Assembly: GCF_000013025.1 (NCBI RefSeq)
Contig: NC_008358.1
Coordinates: forward strand, 1,612,001-1,676,000
DNA length: 64,000 nucleotides
Direction: 5' to 3'
Origin: Hyphomonas neptunium ATCC 15444
GTDB lineage: Bacteria; Pseudomonadota; Alphaproteobacteria; Caulobacterales; Hyphomonadaceae
Below the pieces are notes generated by a model. It made no database searches, had not been told where the DNA came from, and saw only the letters and a list, made by a program, of their open reading frames with translations. Below, in pieces: positions 1 through 8,192 of the stretch. A program made the translations under genes and the position numbers. Each line of letters begins with the position of its first letter. Positions within the stretch are counted from its first letter, which is position 1.

Positions 1-275
1 AGAAGCAGGTTTGGCAGCCGGGGCGGGCACTGGTAGATAGGCCTGTGTTTATTGAACAGGGGCGCGCGAACGATCTGGCTTGCCAGTTCGGGGGCGTGGC
101 TGGCGATCAGGCGTTCATGCCAGTCCGTTGCAACAAGAATATCCGTTTTGATCCCGGAGCGGAATAGTTCTCTGGCTGGACCAAGAATATGGAGCAGTTG
201 ATGCGCCTCACCAATCGCCAAAACCAGGACGCTTGGATTGAGAAGGGGCGTCATTGATGGATTGCCTGTCTCCAT
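1..275 (-). CDS. Partial protein, possible glycosyl/glycerophosphotransferase N-terminus
   Basis: Only the first ~91 residues are inside the window; the gene runs off the left edge. The start is placed at the ATG at 273-275 (METGNPSM); an in-frame ATG at 252-254 (MTPLLNPS) is an alternative. It lies 7 bases after the stop of the nucleotidyltransferase gene, so it is the distal gene of the same minus-strand run. A hydrophobic strand (VLVLAIG), a helix and a second strand (TDILVATD) look like the first Rossmann unit of a GT-B type transferase, but no diagnostic motif is visible. A role in sphingolipid head-group assembly is inferred only from its neighbours. Confidence 0.5.
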   Translation of the reverse strand, partial: METGNPSMTPLLNPSVLVLAIGEAHQLLHILGPARELFRSGIKTDILVATDWHERLIASHAPELASQIVRAPLFNKHRPIYQCPPRLPNLL

Positions 276-282
276 CCTGATT

Positions 283-1005
283 TCAAAATCCGATCTCTTT
301 CAACGCATTGAAATCTTCGACTGTATCAACTTCAGCCCAGAGATGACCTTTGATCAGGACAGTTTCGACACTGCCGCTGCCGGCGCTTGCAATGGCGTTA
401 ATTGCCTTGAGAAACCATGCGTGGATGCCGTCTTGAGTGCGCATCATCTGCTCCAGCTTTTCCCGGAAGACCTCCGGGCCTTTGCCTGCAAAACGCAGGA
501 TGCCAATGGATTCTGCGTGAACGTCTGGCGGGAGAAGAGTTTTCCCTATGCCTGTCAGCGTGGTCCCGGACAGGGTGACTTTCATATCGTCCTGATCATA
601 AACGGCCTTCTGGTCAATGGTCACCAGAATTGGGGCCGGTGGCGCGGCGATAACCTTCTCGATTAGCTCCTGGGAAAACAGAGTGTCTCCATTGATAAGG
701 AGAAAATCATCATCCATCTGTTCCCGGACCATCCAGCAGCTCGCCAGATTATCCGCTACCTGAAAGAAGGGGTTGAAGAACGGCATGGCCTTGAGCGGAC
801 CCGTGCGACGAGCAAGCTCTGCCTCGACAAGATTGGGAAGAAAGCCGGTCACCACAGTCACATCGCGGATGCCTGCGGCTTCGAGCGTGTCGAGCTGATA
901 CCCAAGCAGCGTCGTGGCCTGAACCGGTAGCAGGCATTTCGGACGGGATTCGGTCAAAGGCAGAAGGCGAGAGCCGCGGCCGGCGCTCAGAAGAATGGCT
1001 TTCAT
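283..1005 (-). CDS. NTP-transferase family protein (sugar/polyol-phosphate nucleotidyltransferase-like)
   Basis: A 240-residue protein with the GT-A nucleotidyltransferase signature: MKAILLSAGRGSRL at the N-terminus (G-x-G-x-R-L nucleotide loop), RPKCLLPV with its conserved lysine, the metal-binding NGD in LLINGDTLF around residue 104, and AEVDTVEDF near the C-terminus. Proteins of this size and pattern include LicC-like phosphocholine and inositol-1-phosphate cytidylyltransferases, which make CDP- or NDP-activated alcohols. Its ATG overlaps the stop of the HAD phosphatase gene (ATGA), so the two are translationally coupled. With the CDP-alcohol phosphotransferase next upstream, a likely job is activating a head-group alcohol for a lipid; the substrate is unknown. 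Confidence 0.8.
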   Translation of the reverse strand: MKAILLSAGRGSRLLPLTESRPKCLLPVQATTLLGYQLDTLEAAGIRDVTVVTGFLPNLVEAELARRTGPLKAMPFFNPFFQVADNLASCWMVREQMDDDFLLINGDTLFSQELIEKVIAAPPAPILVTIDQKAVYDQDDMKVTLSGTTLTGIGKTLLPPDVHAESIGILRFAGKGPEVFREKLEQMMRTQDGIHAWFLKAINAIASAGSGSVETVLIKGHLWAEVDTVEDFNALKEIGF

Positions 1006-1682
1006 GCGGAAACAGTCACTTTGTCTGAAAGGAATCCAATTTCAACTGTGTTGAAGTCAGCAATGGTTATGTGGAGTTTCTGCGCCGCTTTCCTGAGTCC
1101 GGAGGACGGGTTCACCGCCACCGGAAAATCGGAATTCAGCAGCATGGGCAGGTCCGATACATGATCGCTGTAGGCAAATCCGGAACGGGAAATGCCGTGC
1201 GCTTCAATGCGAAGAAGCTTTTCGTGACCATAGCAGTTCGCCCCTGAAAGCAGCGGCGCGGACGGGCCTGACCAGTCCAAGCGGCTGGCAATCACTTCGT
1301 GGAAGCCGAGTGCCCGCGCCAGTTCGTCCGCAACCAGATCAACGGAGGCGGTTGCGATGATCAGCCGGTCACCGCGGTCGGCGTGCCATGCGATTGCTTC
1401 CAAGGCACCTGGCCGCAGGCCGGACTTTACCTCTTTGGAAATGAACGCAGCCGCCGCCGATTGCGCCTCAGCATGCGTCAGATGAGAGAGCGTTCTGAGG
1501 CTCAACACTTTAACAGAGTCGCGGCTGACAATGCCCAGCTTGTGGGCGGCACCTTGGGCCATAATGCGCAGAAGGAAAAGCCAGAATGTTGGCCGCCTCC
1601 AGTTCACGAAAATCAGGAAGCGGGTCCATGTCGCTTCGCGCGTGATAGTACGGTCCAGATCGAAAATGGCTGTTGCGGTCAT
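1002..1682 (-). CDS. HAD-IB family phosphatase (SerB/PgpC-like)
   Basis: A 226-residue haloacid dehalogenase-fold hydrolase. Motif I is DLDRT at residues 8-12 (nucleophile and acid aspartates), motif II is IIATAS, motif III is the lysine of GHEKLL, and motif IV is YSDHVSDLPML. The ATG at 1680-1682 is chosen because it begins directly with the motif I strand (MTATAIFDLDRT) and overlaps the end of the CDP-alcohol phosphotransferase gene by a few bases. HAD-IB enzymes include phosphoserine phosphatase and the phosphatidylglycerophosphate phosphatase PgpC. Next to a CDP-alcohol phosphotransferase, dephosphorylation of a lipid-phosphate-polyol intermediate, as PgpC does after PgsA, is an attractive inference. 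A soluble substrate is equally possible. Confidence 0.8.
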   Translation of the reverse strand: MTATAIFDLDRTITREATWTRFLIFVNWRRPTFWLFLLRIMAQGAAHKLGIVSRDSVKVLSLRTLSHLTHAEAQSAAAAFISKEVKSGLRPGALEAIAWHADRGDRLIIATASVDLVADELARALGFHEVIASRLDWSGPSAPLLSGANCYGHEKLLRIEAHGISRSGFAYSDHVSDLPMLLNSDFPVAVNPSSGLRKAAQKLHITIADFNTVEIGFLSDKVTVSA

Positions 1683-1687
1683 GGGGA

Positions 1688-2818
1688 TCAGGCTTCCAGC
1701 CAGGATACGGGTGCTGAGCGCTGCAAGATGGCCTGGATCAGGCGCACGCCGTGGAACACAAGAAAGATGATCGTCCACACAGCGATTGCCACAAATCCCC
1801 AGCCCGGCTGGCCCAGCATTACAGCGACCATGAAGATTAGCATATTGGGATTTCGCCGCGCGGTGATTTCCCGCGCGAAACCGTCAATCGGCTGCCAGAC
1901 GTGAATGTGAAATCCGAACCGCCGGATGAATTCGCCTTCCTCCAGACGGTTGAGAACATAGCCAGCCAAAATGACTGCGAGTGAACCAAACAGAAGCGCT
2001 TGAGAAGGGCCTGCGGGTGCTGATTGCAGACCTGTAAAGATTGCCCAGTACCAGAAGGGCGGGTGGATCAGGTCAATCCCATGATCGTAGATATTGCCCC
2101 AGTTGGAGTAGGTCATGGTCGTTCGGGCGAGTTTGCCATCGACCGTATCCAGGAATGTCATGACCCATGCGGCCGCGATGCCGGCGGCCCAGTGTCCCTG
2201 CCAGAACAGCCAGAATGCCAAAATTACGAAAAGCAGGCTCGCCGTGGTTACGGTGTTGGGGGAAATGCGCAGGAAAGCACAAAGCCGGGTGACGTAAAAC
2301 GCGGGTATGGGCCAGGCGTATTTAGTCACCAGATCGGTGATGCCTTTGTAGGACCCCGCAAACAATACGCGCTCAATGTCGACGGTATTTTCGGTGCGCA
2401 TCGACAGGGCATAGGGTGTTTCGCGTTTGCGCAGGCTTTTATTATAGGTGTCGGCAAAGGCGTACATATCGCCCGGCGCGAGGCCCGCAGCCTTGAGACT
2501 GGAGCGATCGACGTTGTTTTGTTCAAACAGCACCAGATAAGGTGCTGGGTCGGCATTATCTGGCACATGAATGGCAATCAACTGTTCTCCATCGTCGGCT
2601 GGCCCAAGAAGCGCCGCGCCGGGTTGAGCAAGCAAATTGCGCTGCAGGGACGGGGAGAGCACCCACTCAATGCCAACCAGCAGCCGGCCAGCAGCCTGAT
2701 CAATCTGACCGGCGCCTGCTTTACTCCAGGCGCGGCGTTGCCACTCCGCGAGATCCAGCCCCCAGAGCCTGGCAGGCAATTCTCCGAGTAGGCGAACCGA
2801 GACGGGATTTTGTGACAT
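1688..2818 (-). CDS. CDP-alcohol phosphatidyltransferase family enzyme with N-terminal extension
   Basis: A 376-residue membrane enzyme. The family signature D-G-x2-A-R-x8-G-x3-D-x3-D is complete: D227-G228, A231-R232, G241, D245 and D249, inside DTVDGKLAR and IYDHGID. The preceding aspartate (D224) is present too. Several hydrophobic segments follow residue 165. The first ~160 residues are soluble and unlike the usual short N-terminus of PgsA or PssA; I do not recognise that domain. The family transfers a phosphoalcohol between a CDP-linked donor and an acceptor alcohol, displacing CMP. The start at 2816-2818 (MSQNPVSV) is preferred over longer forms running into the divergent HIT promoter. 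Neighbours suggest that the lipid partner is a ceramide derivative. Confidence 0.82.
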   Translation of the reverse strand: MSQNPVSVRLLGELPARLWGLDLAEWQRRAWSKAGAGQIDQAAGRLLVGIEWVLSPSLQRNLLAQPGAALLGPADDGEQLIAIHVPDNADPAPYLVLFEQNNVDRSSLKAAGLAPGDMYAFADTYNKSLRKRETPYALSMRTENTVDIERVLFAGSYKGITDLVTKYAWPIPAFYVTRLCAFLRISPNTVTTASLLFVILAFWLFWQGHWAAGIAAAWVMTFLDTVDGKLARTTMTYSNWGNIYDHGIDLIHPPFWYWAIFTGLQSAPAGPSQALLFGSLAVILAGYVLNRLEEGEFIRRFGFHIHVWQPIDGFAREITARRNPNMLIFMVAVMLGQPGWGFVAIAVWTIIFLVFHGVRLIQAILQRSAPVSWLEA

Positions 2819-2885
2819 AGGGCAAATAACTCTAAGGTGTTCAGGAACGGCAACAAGAAGGTCGTGACCAAGCGGTCTATGGAGA

Positions 2886-3335
2886 ATGAGCGTCATGCAT
2901 CGGAATGCGACCTACGAAACATTTGGCGGAGACCGCACATTGGTCTGCGATTACGCCCACTGGAGCGTCCAGGTGAGGCCAAAGCAGGTTACACTCGGCG
3001 CACTGGTAATCCTGGCGCATACCGATGCAGTGGCTTTCTCCGATCTGCCCGTCGAGGCATTTGCCGAACTGGCCACGGTTGTCAAAGATGTCGAAGCAGT
3101 ATGCGCGAGCACTTTTGCCAACACCAAGGTCAACTATCTGATGCTGATGATGGTGGACCCCCATGTCCATTTTCATGTGCTCCCCCGGTACGACGCGCCG
3201 GTGATGTTTGAAGGAACTCCGTATAGCGATCCCGGCTGGCCCGGACAGCCAAACCTGGCAGTTTCAGAGGGATTGCCAGCTGCTGCTCGCGTCGCGAACC
3301 GGTTGCGGTCGGCCTGGCCCAAGAGACAGGTATGA
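2886..3335 (+). CDS. HIT family protein
   Basis: A ~149-residue protein of the histidine triad superfamily (nucleotidyl hydrolases/transferases acting through a nucleotidyl-histidine). The triad H-x-H-x-H is visible as DPHVHFHVLPRY around residues 100-110. The ATG at 2886 has a GGAG almost touching it, whereas the in-frame ATG at 2895 (MHRNATYE) has the same GGAG 10 bases upstream, so 2895 may be the true start. The gene is divergent from the CDP-alcohol phosphotransferase and convergent with the next nucleotidyltransferase. A HIT enzyme amid CTP-using lipid genes could hydrolyse a nucleotide-linked intermediate or by-product, but this is context only. Confidence 0.8.
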   Translation: MSVMHRNATYETFGGDRTLVCDYAHWSVQVRPKQVTLGALVILAHTDAVAFSDLPVEAFAELATVVKDVEAVCASTFANTKVNYLMLMMVDPHVHFHVLPRYDAPVMFEGTPYSDPGWPGQPNLAVSEGLPAAARVANRLRSAWPKRQV

Positions 3336-3357
3336 CCGGCCATTTGGCTTTGCCGAC

Positions 3358-4155
3358 TCATTTTTGCGCACCGTTGGCAATAATGCGTTTGACGAGATCC
3401 AGGTCCGCTTGGGAATCCACATCAATGGCAGCCTCCGCAAATGGCATGACAACCACGCCAATGCGCGCGCCGAGACGGTTTGAGATAAGCCTGAATGCCT
3501 TGTGGACGCTGGGGCGACCAACCAGCAGCCGAAGGGCGGTGATCAGCCCAAACCGTCTGGCAATCCGCAATGGCTTCTTGCGATCCTGTTCTGCCTTTTT
3601 CCAGAACTCGATGACTTTCAACGCATTTGGGTTGGCGACGAAAAACAGATTACATCCCGACATCGGCGAGTCGGCGAAGGGAATGTATGTCCGCTTCGTG
3701 GTGGGGTAACTTGCCTGGATCGTTTCCTTTGCCGCGAGCCCGATGCTCAGATCAGCCCCGTTGCGCAATGCTTCGCCAACGAAGTGGTTGACCATGTCTG
3801 GTGTCAGCAACGCATGATCGCAGGTGGTTATCAGGAGGGGCAGTTGCAGGCCGGCTTCAACGGCGCCCAGCAGGCTTGCGGCGGGGCCGCCTGAAACGGA
3901 CACGGCTTCTCTGGCACTTATGCCCCCGCTCGCTTGAGTGAGCAGCTCAGGGCTCAATCCGGAAACATAAGGGGCGCTGTTTAGCCGCTCGCTCTGGCTC
4001 AGTGCGCGGAGCACTCTTGAGAGCATGGGCTCGCCCAGAATATCTATAAGAGCCTTGCTCTCCACACCATGCGCAAGGGCAAGCGCGTCGCCGCTTGCGC
4101 GTGCCCCTGCAAGCACAAGTGCATTGGCTGTGTCGCGCGCCTCAGTCTGGCTCAA
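3358..4155 (-). CDS. MobA-like NTP-transferase domain protein
   Basis: A 265-residue protein with an N-terminal nucleotide-binding strand/loop (ANALVLAGARASGDAL), the conserved lysine segment ESKALIDILGEPMLSRVL, and a central metal-binding motif of the type TTCDHALLTPD (in place of the usual D-x-P). This is the MobA-like/GT-A nucleotidyltransferase pattern. It is the second protein of this class in the locus, after the one at 283-1005. Its ATG overlaps the stop of the ceramide-synthase candidate upstream (4152-4155), so the two are coupled. The odd loop (LAGARASGD rather than LAGG-x-G-x-RM) means the substrate cannot be guessed. A link to sphingolipid head-group or glycan addition is inferred. 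Confidence 0.72.
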   Translation of the reverse strand: MSQTEARDTANALVLAGARASGDALALAHGVESKALIDILGEPMLSRVLRALSQSERLNSAPYVSGLSPELLTQASGGISAREAVSVSGGPAASLLGAVEAGLQLPLLITTCDHALLTPDMVNHFVGEALRNGADLSIGLAAKETIQASYPTTKRTYIPFADSPMSGCNLFFVANPNALKVIEFWKKAEQDRKKPLRIARRFGLITALRLLVGRPSVHKAFRLISNRLGARIGVVVMPFAEAAIDVDSQADLDLVKRIIANGAQK

Positions 4156-5336
4156 AGGGATTTCCCGTAGATCCGGTAAGTCTTGTATCTGGGCGCATCA
4201 AACAGCGAGATGATGTTGATCAGATTGGTGTTGGTTTCGAGAATCCAGGACGCTTCGATGTTTCGGACGCCGCGGGCATGTTGCGCGCTTACCGCCTGGC
4301 TGCATGTTGCGGCCATTGTTTGAACGCCGCGCCGGGTCTTGTGAAATTTGCGTCGCATGCCGGCGAGCGGAATCCGCGCGGTTTTTGTCCCGGAAATTTT
4401 GAGCCGATGAAGGAACTGCACCCAGCCAAACGGAAGCAGTCGCCCGTCCAAGCCTTCAGCGGCCTCGAATATGTCCGGAAGCACAAGAGCAAAGCACGCC
4501 GGCTCTTCATCGATCATTCCGATCCACAGATGGTCCGGATTGATCAGCGGTTTCAGTTCTTTCGCCATATGCGTGATCTCGGCCTTGCCAAAAGGCACAA
4601 AGCCCCAATTGTCCGACCACGCATCGTCGAAAATATCCAGAATCTGAGTGATTTCCTGTCCGTAATTTTGACTGTCCATATTGCGTATGCGCAGATTGGG
4701 ATCGCGGTTGAAACCTTCGATCAGTCTGCTGGCAATCGGTGGGGGCTCAAAGGTGTCGCCCATGCGGATCATGTAAGCGTACATGTCCATCATCTTGGAA
4801 TAACCGCCGCGCTCCAGGGCAGGGGCATAATCTGGCCGCCCGTGGAGCATCATCATCACCGGCGGCGTATCAAACCCATCCACCAGAAGGCCACACTCTT
4901 CGTTCACGGAGAAATTGAATGGCCCCGCAATCTTCAGCATCCCTTTCCAGCGCAGCCACGACTCGGCAGCCTGCATCAGAACCGAAACAGCTTCGTCATC
5001 CTCTTTCAGGGTGTCCAGAAAACCAAAATGGCCCGTCTGATCATTGTGGCGCGCAAGGTGTGCCGGATTGATAAAGACAGCAATCCGTCCAACCGGCTCA
5101 TTCTCGCGATAGGCGAGAAGAAGCTCATGAGGCATCTGCGCAAGCGCCGGATTGCGCTTGGGGTCGATCTGCGCTGCCCGTTCGAACCGGAGGGGCGCGC
5201 GCCATGCGGGCAGGTGCCGGTATGCGCGGAAGGGAAGCTCGATAAACGTCCGGCGCTCCGCTGCGCTTTCAACGCGCTTTACGAATACCTGTCCGTTGGG
5301 AACCACGGCGTTCTGAACAGGTGCGTGGATGTTCAT
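4152..5336 (-). CDS. bcerS: GNAT-fold acyltransferase, candidate bacterial ceramide synthase
   Basis: A 394-residue protein beginning MNIHAPVQ at the ATG 5334-5336, which overlaps the stop of the DUF2141 gene. It has a two-lobed acetyltransferase-like layout: an N-terminal lobe with ELPFRAYRHLPAWRAPL and LAYRENEPVGRIAVF (GNAT-like strand pair), and a second lobe ending in RNIEASWILETNTNLI and YKTYRIY, typical of GNAT-type aminoacyl/acyl transferases. In Caulobacter a GNAT-superfamily acyltransferase near the spt operon (CC_1154, bCerS) N-acylates the sphingoid base. The size, fold and neighbourhood match, so I assign the same role. The neighbourhood carries much of the weight; sequence identity could not be measured here. 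Confidence 0.68.
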   Translation of the reverse strand: MNIHAPVQNAVVPNGQVFVKRVESAAERRTFIELPFRAYRHLPAWRAPLRFERAAQIDPKRNPALAQMPHELLLAYRENEPVGRIAVFINPAHLARHNDQTGHFGFLDTLKEDDEAVSVLMQAAESWLRWKGMLKIAGPFNFSVNEECGLLVDGFDTPPVMMMLHGRPDYAPALERGGYSKMMDMYAYMIRMGDTFEPPPIASRLIEGFNRDPNLRIRNMDSQNYGQEITQILDIFDDAWSDNWGFVPFGKAEITHMAKELKPLINPDHLWIGMIDEEPACFALVLPDIFEAAEGLDGRLLPFGWVQFLHRLKISGTKTARIPLAGMRRKFHKTRRGVQTMAATCSQAVSAQHARGVRNIEASWILETNTNLINIISLFDAPRYKTYRIYGKSL

Positions 5337-5818
5337 TTGCGAAGGTCGAGCCTGACAACGGTTGTCTGCTCGCCCGCCTTGAAGGCGGCTTCTTCGAATT
5401 TCGGCATTCGCAGCTTGAGTTTCTGGTTGTTGGACAGCGCAAACGGTTCGGCAGGCAGCATGTTCCATTGCCGGTCGAGTTCACGGTCCCCATTGATGTC
5501 ATGATAGGCGGCGAGGGCGTAGCTTCCGGCCGCATCAACATTAAAACATACGGTCTGTGATCCGTCCTCTGCGGGAACCCGGATACGCTTGAGACGCGAA
5601 GCCTTTTTCAGAAAATCCCGTGAGCTGGGCTTGTACAGCTCTACAGTCAGAATGCCCTCAGCGTGCACTCCGTTTACCTGAACTTCGATCTGTGGAGACC
5701 TGGAGCCGCAAATCGCGCCCCCCTCATCTTCCCGGATGTTCAGAATGTTGAGGGTCTGCGCAGCGGCAGTCTGGCAAAACACAGCCAGGATCAGTGTGAG
5801 AACCTTGCCAAGGTGCAT
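5333..5818 (-). CDS. DUF2141 domain periplasmic protein
   Basis: A 161-residue protein with a cleavable signal peptide (hydrophobic VLTLILAVFCQTAAAQ, cleavage likely after AAA) and a small beta-sandwich domain. The segment AAYHDINGDRELD with MPAEPFALSNN-type spacing is the hallmark of DUF2141 (here HDINGDRELDRQWN then LPAEPFALSNNQ). The function of DUF2141 is unknown; the proteins are exported and often sit beside envelope-lipid or carotenoid genes. The ATG is at 5816-5818, since the codon before it is TTG. It is first in the minus-strand operon that continues into bcerS with a 4-base overlap, so it may be a periplasmic accessory factor of the sphingolipid system. Confidence 0.78.
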   Translation of the reverse strand: MHLGKVLTLILAVFCQTAAAQTLNILNIREDEGGAICGSRSPQIEVQVNGVHAEGILTVELYKPSSRDFLKKASRLKRIRVPAEDGSQTVCFNVDAAGSYALAAYHDINGDRELDRQWNMLPAEPFALSNNQKLKLRMPKFEEAAFKAGEQTTVVRLDLRK

Positions 5819-5964
5819 CAATACAGTCCTATTGTGACACGAATGCTTCAGGTTTGGTTAGTAGCGCCAAGCGGGTGCAGGGATCAATGGACTGTCACAT
5901 GTCTTACTATATCTAGTGGGCTCGATGATCGGAATCATTCTGCGGACAGTCGGGGGAATTTGGA

Positions 5965-7140
5965 ATGTTTGCCAGACTTGATCGCTACCTGATCCGTAGC
6001 TTTCTGGGCATGTTTGCAGGTCTGACAGTGCTGGCAATGGCCCTTCTGCTGCTGGAGCGGCTTATCCGGATCACAGAAATCGTCTCCGGCTCGGGCAGCG
6101 CATTTGCGTCCGCGTCCCTGCTGGTCGCCAACCTGATACCTCATTATCTCAACCTTGCGCTGCCGGGCGCGTTTCTGATCTCCATGATCCTGACGATCGA
6201 CCGGCTTAGCCGCTCAGGCGAGATTGTTGCGCTGATGGCCGCGGGCGTTTCACTTTACAGAATCGTCCTGCCTTTTGTGCAGTTTTCCCTCGTTCTCGCA
6301 GCGGCTTCGCTGCTTATATCTGGCTTCCTTCAGCCCCTGTCGCGATATTCCTACCGGGAGATTGTCTATAATCTGCAGCACCAGTCGGTGCTTTCGGTCT
6401 TTCAGGAGCAGAAGTTCGTCCAGTATGACAACCGCATCATCTGGACCGACAGCGTCCTGCCTGGCGGCCGCCTGGGGCAGACTTTCATTCTGGAGTCAGA
6501 GCCCGATGGCGCTCGCACCCTGTTGACCGGTGGTTCGGGAAAATTGCGCGAAATCCGCGCAGGAGAATGGGAGATCACCCTGCTTGGCGGGGCAGGCGCC
6601 TCCTACCGCGACGCCGACCCTCCAGAGGAATATGACAGGATCGAATATGGTGAACTCAGCTGGCCGGTCATTGCCGAAACCGGGCAGTACCGTGCCCGCG
6701 GCGGGGATGAGCGAGAACTGTTTCTGCCAGAGCTTCTCGCAAAGGCTGGTGCTGCCATGCCCGGCGACATAGCGCCCGCCGTGGCTGCGGCTACCTTTCA
6801 TGACCGCACAAGCCGCGCAGCCCTGCTGCTCGCCATGCCTCTGATCGCGATCATTCTTGGCCTCAATCTGGGCCGTGTCGCGCGCTCCAGCGGCGTGGTC
6901 CTTGGCATCCTGTTCCTGCTCGGAGTTCAGAAGGTGCTGGAATACACGCTGGTCCAGACCAGCGAAGGCGTCATTCCACCATGGATGGGCTTCTGGCCAA
7001 TCGTAGTGGTCGTTGCCGCCGCTTCAATCTTTCTGTTTCGCCGGCTTGCTGAAGGCGGGATCATTACCAACCGCCCCAGAATTGCGGCGCGTCCCGGAAC
7101 GGACTATGCGAGTGCCCTCGCCGGGAAACCGAGAACATGA
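5965..7140 (+). CDS. LptF/YjgP-family permease, probably sphingolipid-dedicated
   Basis: A 391-residue LptF/LptG family protein: three N-terminal membrane segments (about residues 12-35, 57-78, 98-122), a periplasmic beta-jellyroll region, and three C-terminal segments (about 275-355). The N-terminal pattern with RYLIRSFLGMF and the short cytoplasmic loop RLSRSGEIVALMAAGVS (coupling helix) is characteristic. LptF and LptG form the membrane core of the LPS extractor LptB2FG. This gene is not next to lptD/surA/pdxA, where the housekeeping pair usually sits in alphaproteobacteria. Instead it heads an operon whose four genes all overlap by ATGA and that continues into a ceramide-kinase-like gene, so I infer a paralogue moving sphingolipid. 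Confidence 0.85.
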   Translation: MFARLDRYLIRSFLGMFAGLTVLAMALLLLERLIRITEIVSGSGSAFASASLLVANLIPHYLNLALPGAFLISMILTIDRLSRSGEIVALMAAGVSLYRIVLPFVQFSLVLAAASLLISGFLQPLSRYSYREIVYNLQHQSVLSVFQEQKFVQYDNRIIWTDSVLPGGRLGQTFILESEPDGARTLLTGGSGKLREIRAGEWEITLLGGAGASYRDADPPEEYDRIEYGELSWPVIAETGQYRARGGDERELFLPELLAKAGAAMPGDIAPAVAAATFHDRTSRAALLLAMPLIAIILGLNLGRVARSSGVVLGILFLLGVQKVLEYTLVQTSEGVIPPWMGFWPIVVVVAAASIFLFRRLAEGGIITNRPRIAARPGTDYASALAGKPRT

Positions 7141-8192
7141 CATCCCGTCTCAGCCGGTATCTTTCGTGGCTGTTCCTGCAGCGTCTGCTCGTAACCGTTT
7201 TTGCATTGGTTGCGTTGCTTGGCGTGCTCGATGCCTTGAGCAACGCGGACAAGCTTCCTGCCGGCGCAGGTTTTGAAGGTCAGATGCGCTATATGTGGCT
7301 GCGCCTGCCGGCCCTGTTTGACCGGATTGTGGTCTTTGCTTTCCTTCTGGCGGCGCTTTTGACGTATGCCTCACTGATCCGCCGCAATGAACTCGTAGCT
7401 ATCTCGGCAGCCGGCATTTCCGTGTTCGGACAGATGCGAACGCTGATCCCGGTGGTGTTTCTGACGGCCGTTGCAGCCGCATTCATTATTGATACGGTTG
7501 GTCCGCCAGCGAGCCGGAGCCTGTTGGCCTGGCTCGGTCCGGAAGCGCTCCAGGAAGACGCGCAGGTTCCCGAAGAACTCTGGCTGTCGGATGGAAAATT
7601 CCTGATCGAACTCAAAAGCATGCAGGCTGAGGAGTTGACCGGAATCACCATCTTTGAGCGCAATGCTGAAGGCGCTGTCGTGGCGATCACGACCGCAGAA
7701 ACCGCGCGGCCAGCAGACGGCGGCTGGGCACTTTCCGGTACAGGGCAGCGGCGTTTTGATGGAGAGCCGCCGACAGATATGACGTTCTGGACAAGTCCCC
7801 AAACGCCCGAGAGCCTTCAGCTACTGCTTTCGCCTCCGCGTGATCTCGCCATCTCGAATCTGATTGCGCTCAGCGAAATGCGCGGTTCAGGCAGTCGGCC
7901 ATCGGGTGCCTATGAGCTATGGGCGCTCAATCGGTTCCTGCTGCCGCTCACTGCAGTCGGATTTCTGCTTTTGGCGGTTCCGGTGATGCAGGTTTATGGC
8001 CGCCGATCGAACGCGGATATTGCCGTCGCCGCCGGGGTCGCCGTTGGCTTTTTTTACATGGTGGTAGACGGCATATTGAAAACGCTGGCTGAGAACGGAA
8101 GCATCAGCCCTATTCTGGCGGTCGCTCTGCCGATCCTGGCGCTATTCCTGGGAAGTATGTGGCTCGCGCTAGAACGGGAAATCAGAAAATGA
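7137..8192 (+). CDS. LptG/YjgQ-family permease, partner of upstream LptF-like protein
   Basis: A 351-residue second LptF/LptG family permease with the same three-plus-three membrane topology. N-terminal YLSWLFLQRLLVTVFALVAL is followed by a loop and a second segment IVVFAFLLAALLTYASLI. The coupling-helix motif is RRNELVAISAAGISVFGQM, and the C-terminal helices begin NRFLLPLTAVGFLLLAVPV. The ATG overlaps the upstream stop (ATGA), as expected for a heterodimer made in equal amounts. No ATPase (LptB) or LptC gene lies nearby, so the pair would have to borrow the housekeeping LptB. Its own stop overlaps the start of the lipid-kinase gene, tying transport to phosphorylation of the cargo. Confidence 0.85.
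   Translation: MTSRLSRYLSWLFLQRLLVTVFALVALLGVLDALSNADKLPAGAGFEGQMRYMWLRLPALFDRIVVFAFLLAALLTYASLIRRNELVAISAAGISVFGQMRTLIPVVFLTAVAAAFIIDTVGPPASRSLLAWLGPEALQEDAQVPEELWLSDGKFLIELKSMQAEELTGITIFERNAEGAVVAITTAETARPADGGWALSGTGQRRFDGEPPTDMTFWTSPQTPESLQLLLSPPRDLAISNLIALSEMRGSGSRPSGAYELWALNRFLLPLTAVGFLLLAVPVMQVYGRRSNADIAVAAGVAVGFFYMVVDGILKTLAENGSISPILAVALPILALFLGSMWLALEREIRK

Noticed and set aside
4095..5504. Long 469-codon plus-strand open frame opposite the ceramide synthase candidate
   Set aside because: It is antisense to two minus-strand genes with recognisable domains and coupled starts. Its own translation is rich in His/Arg/Cys with no motif.
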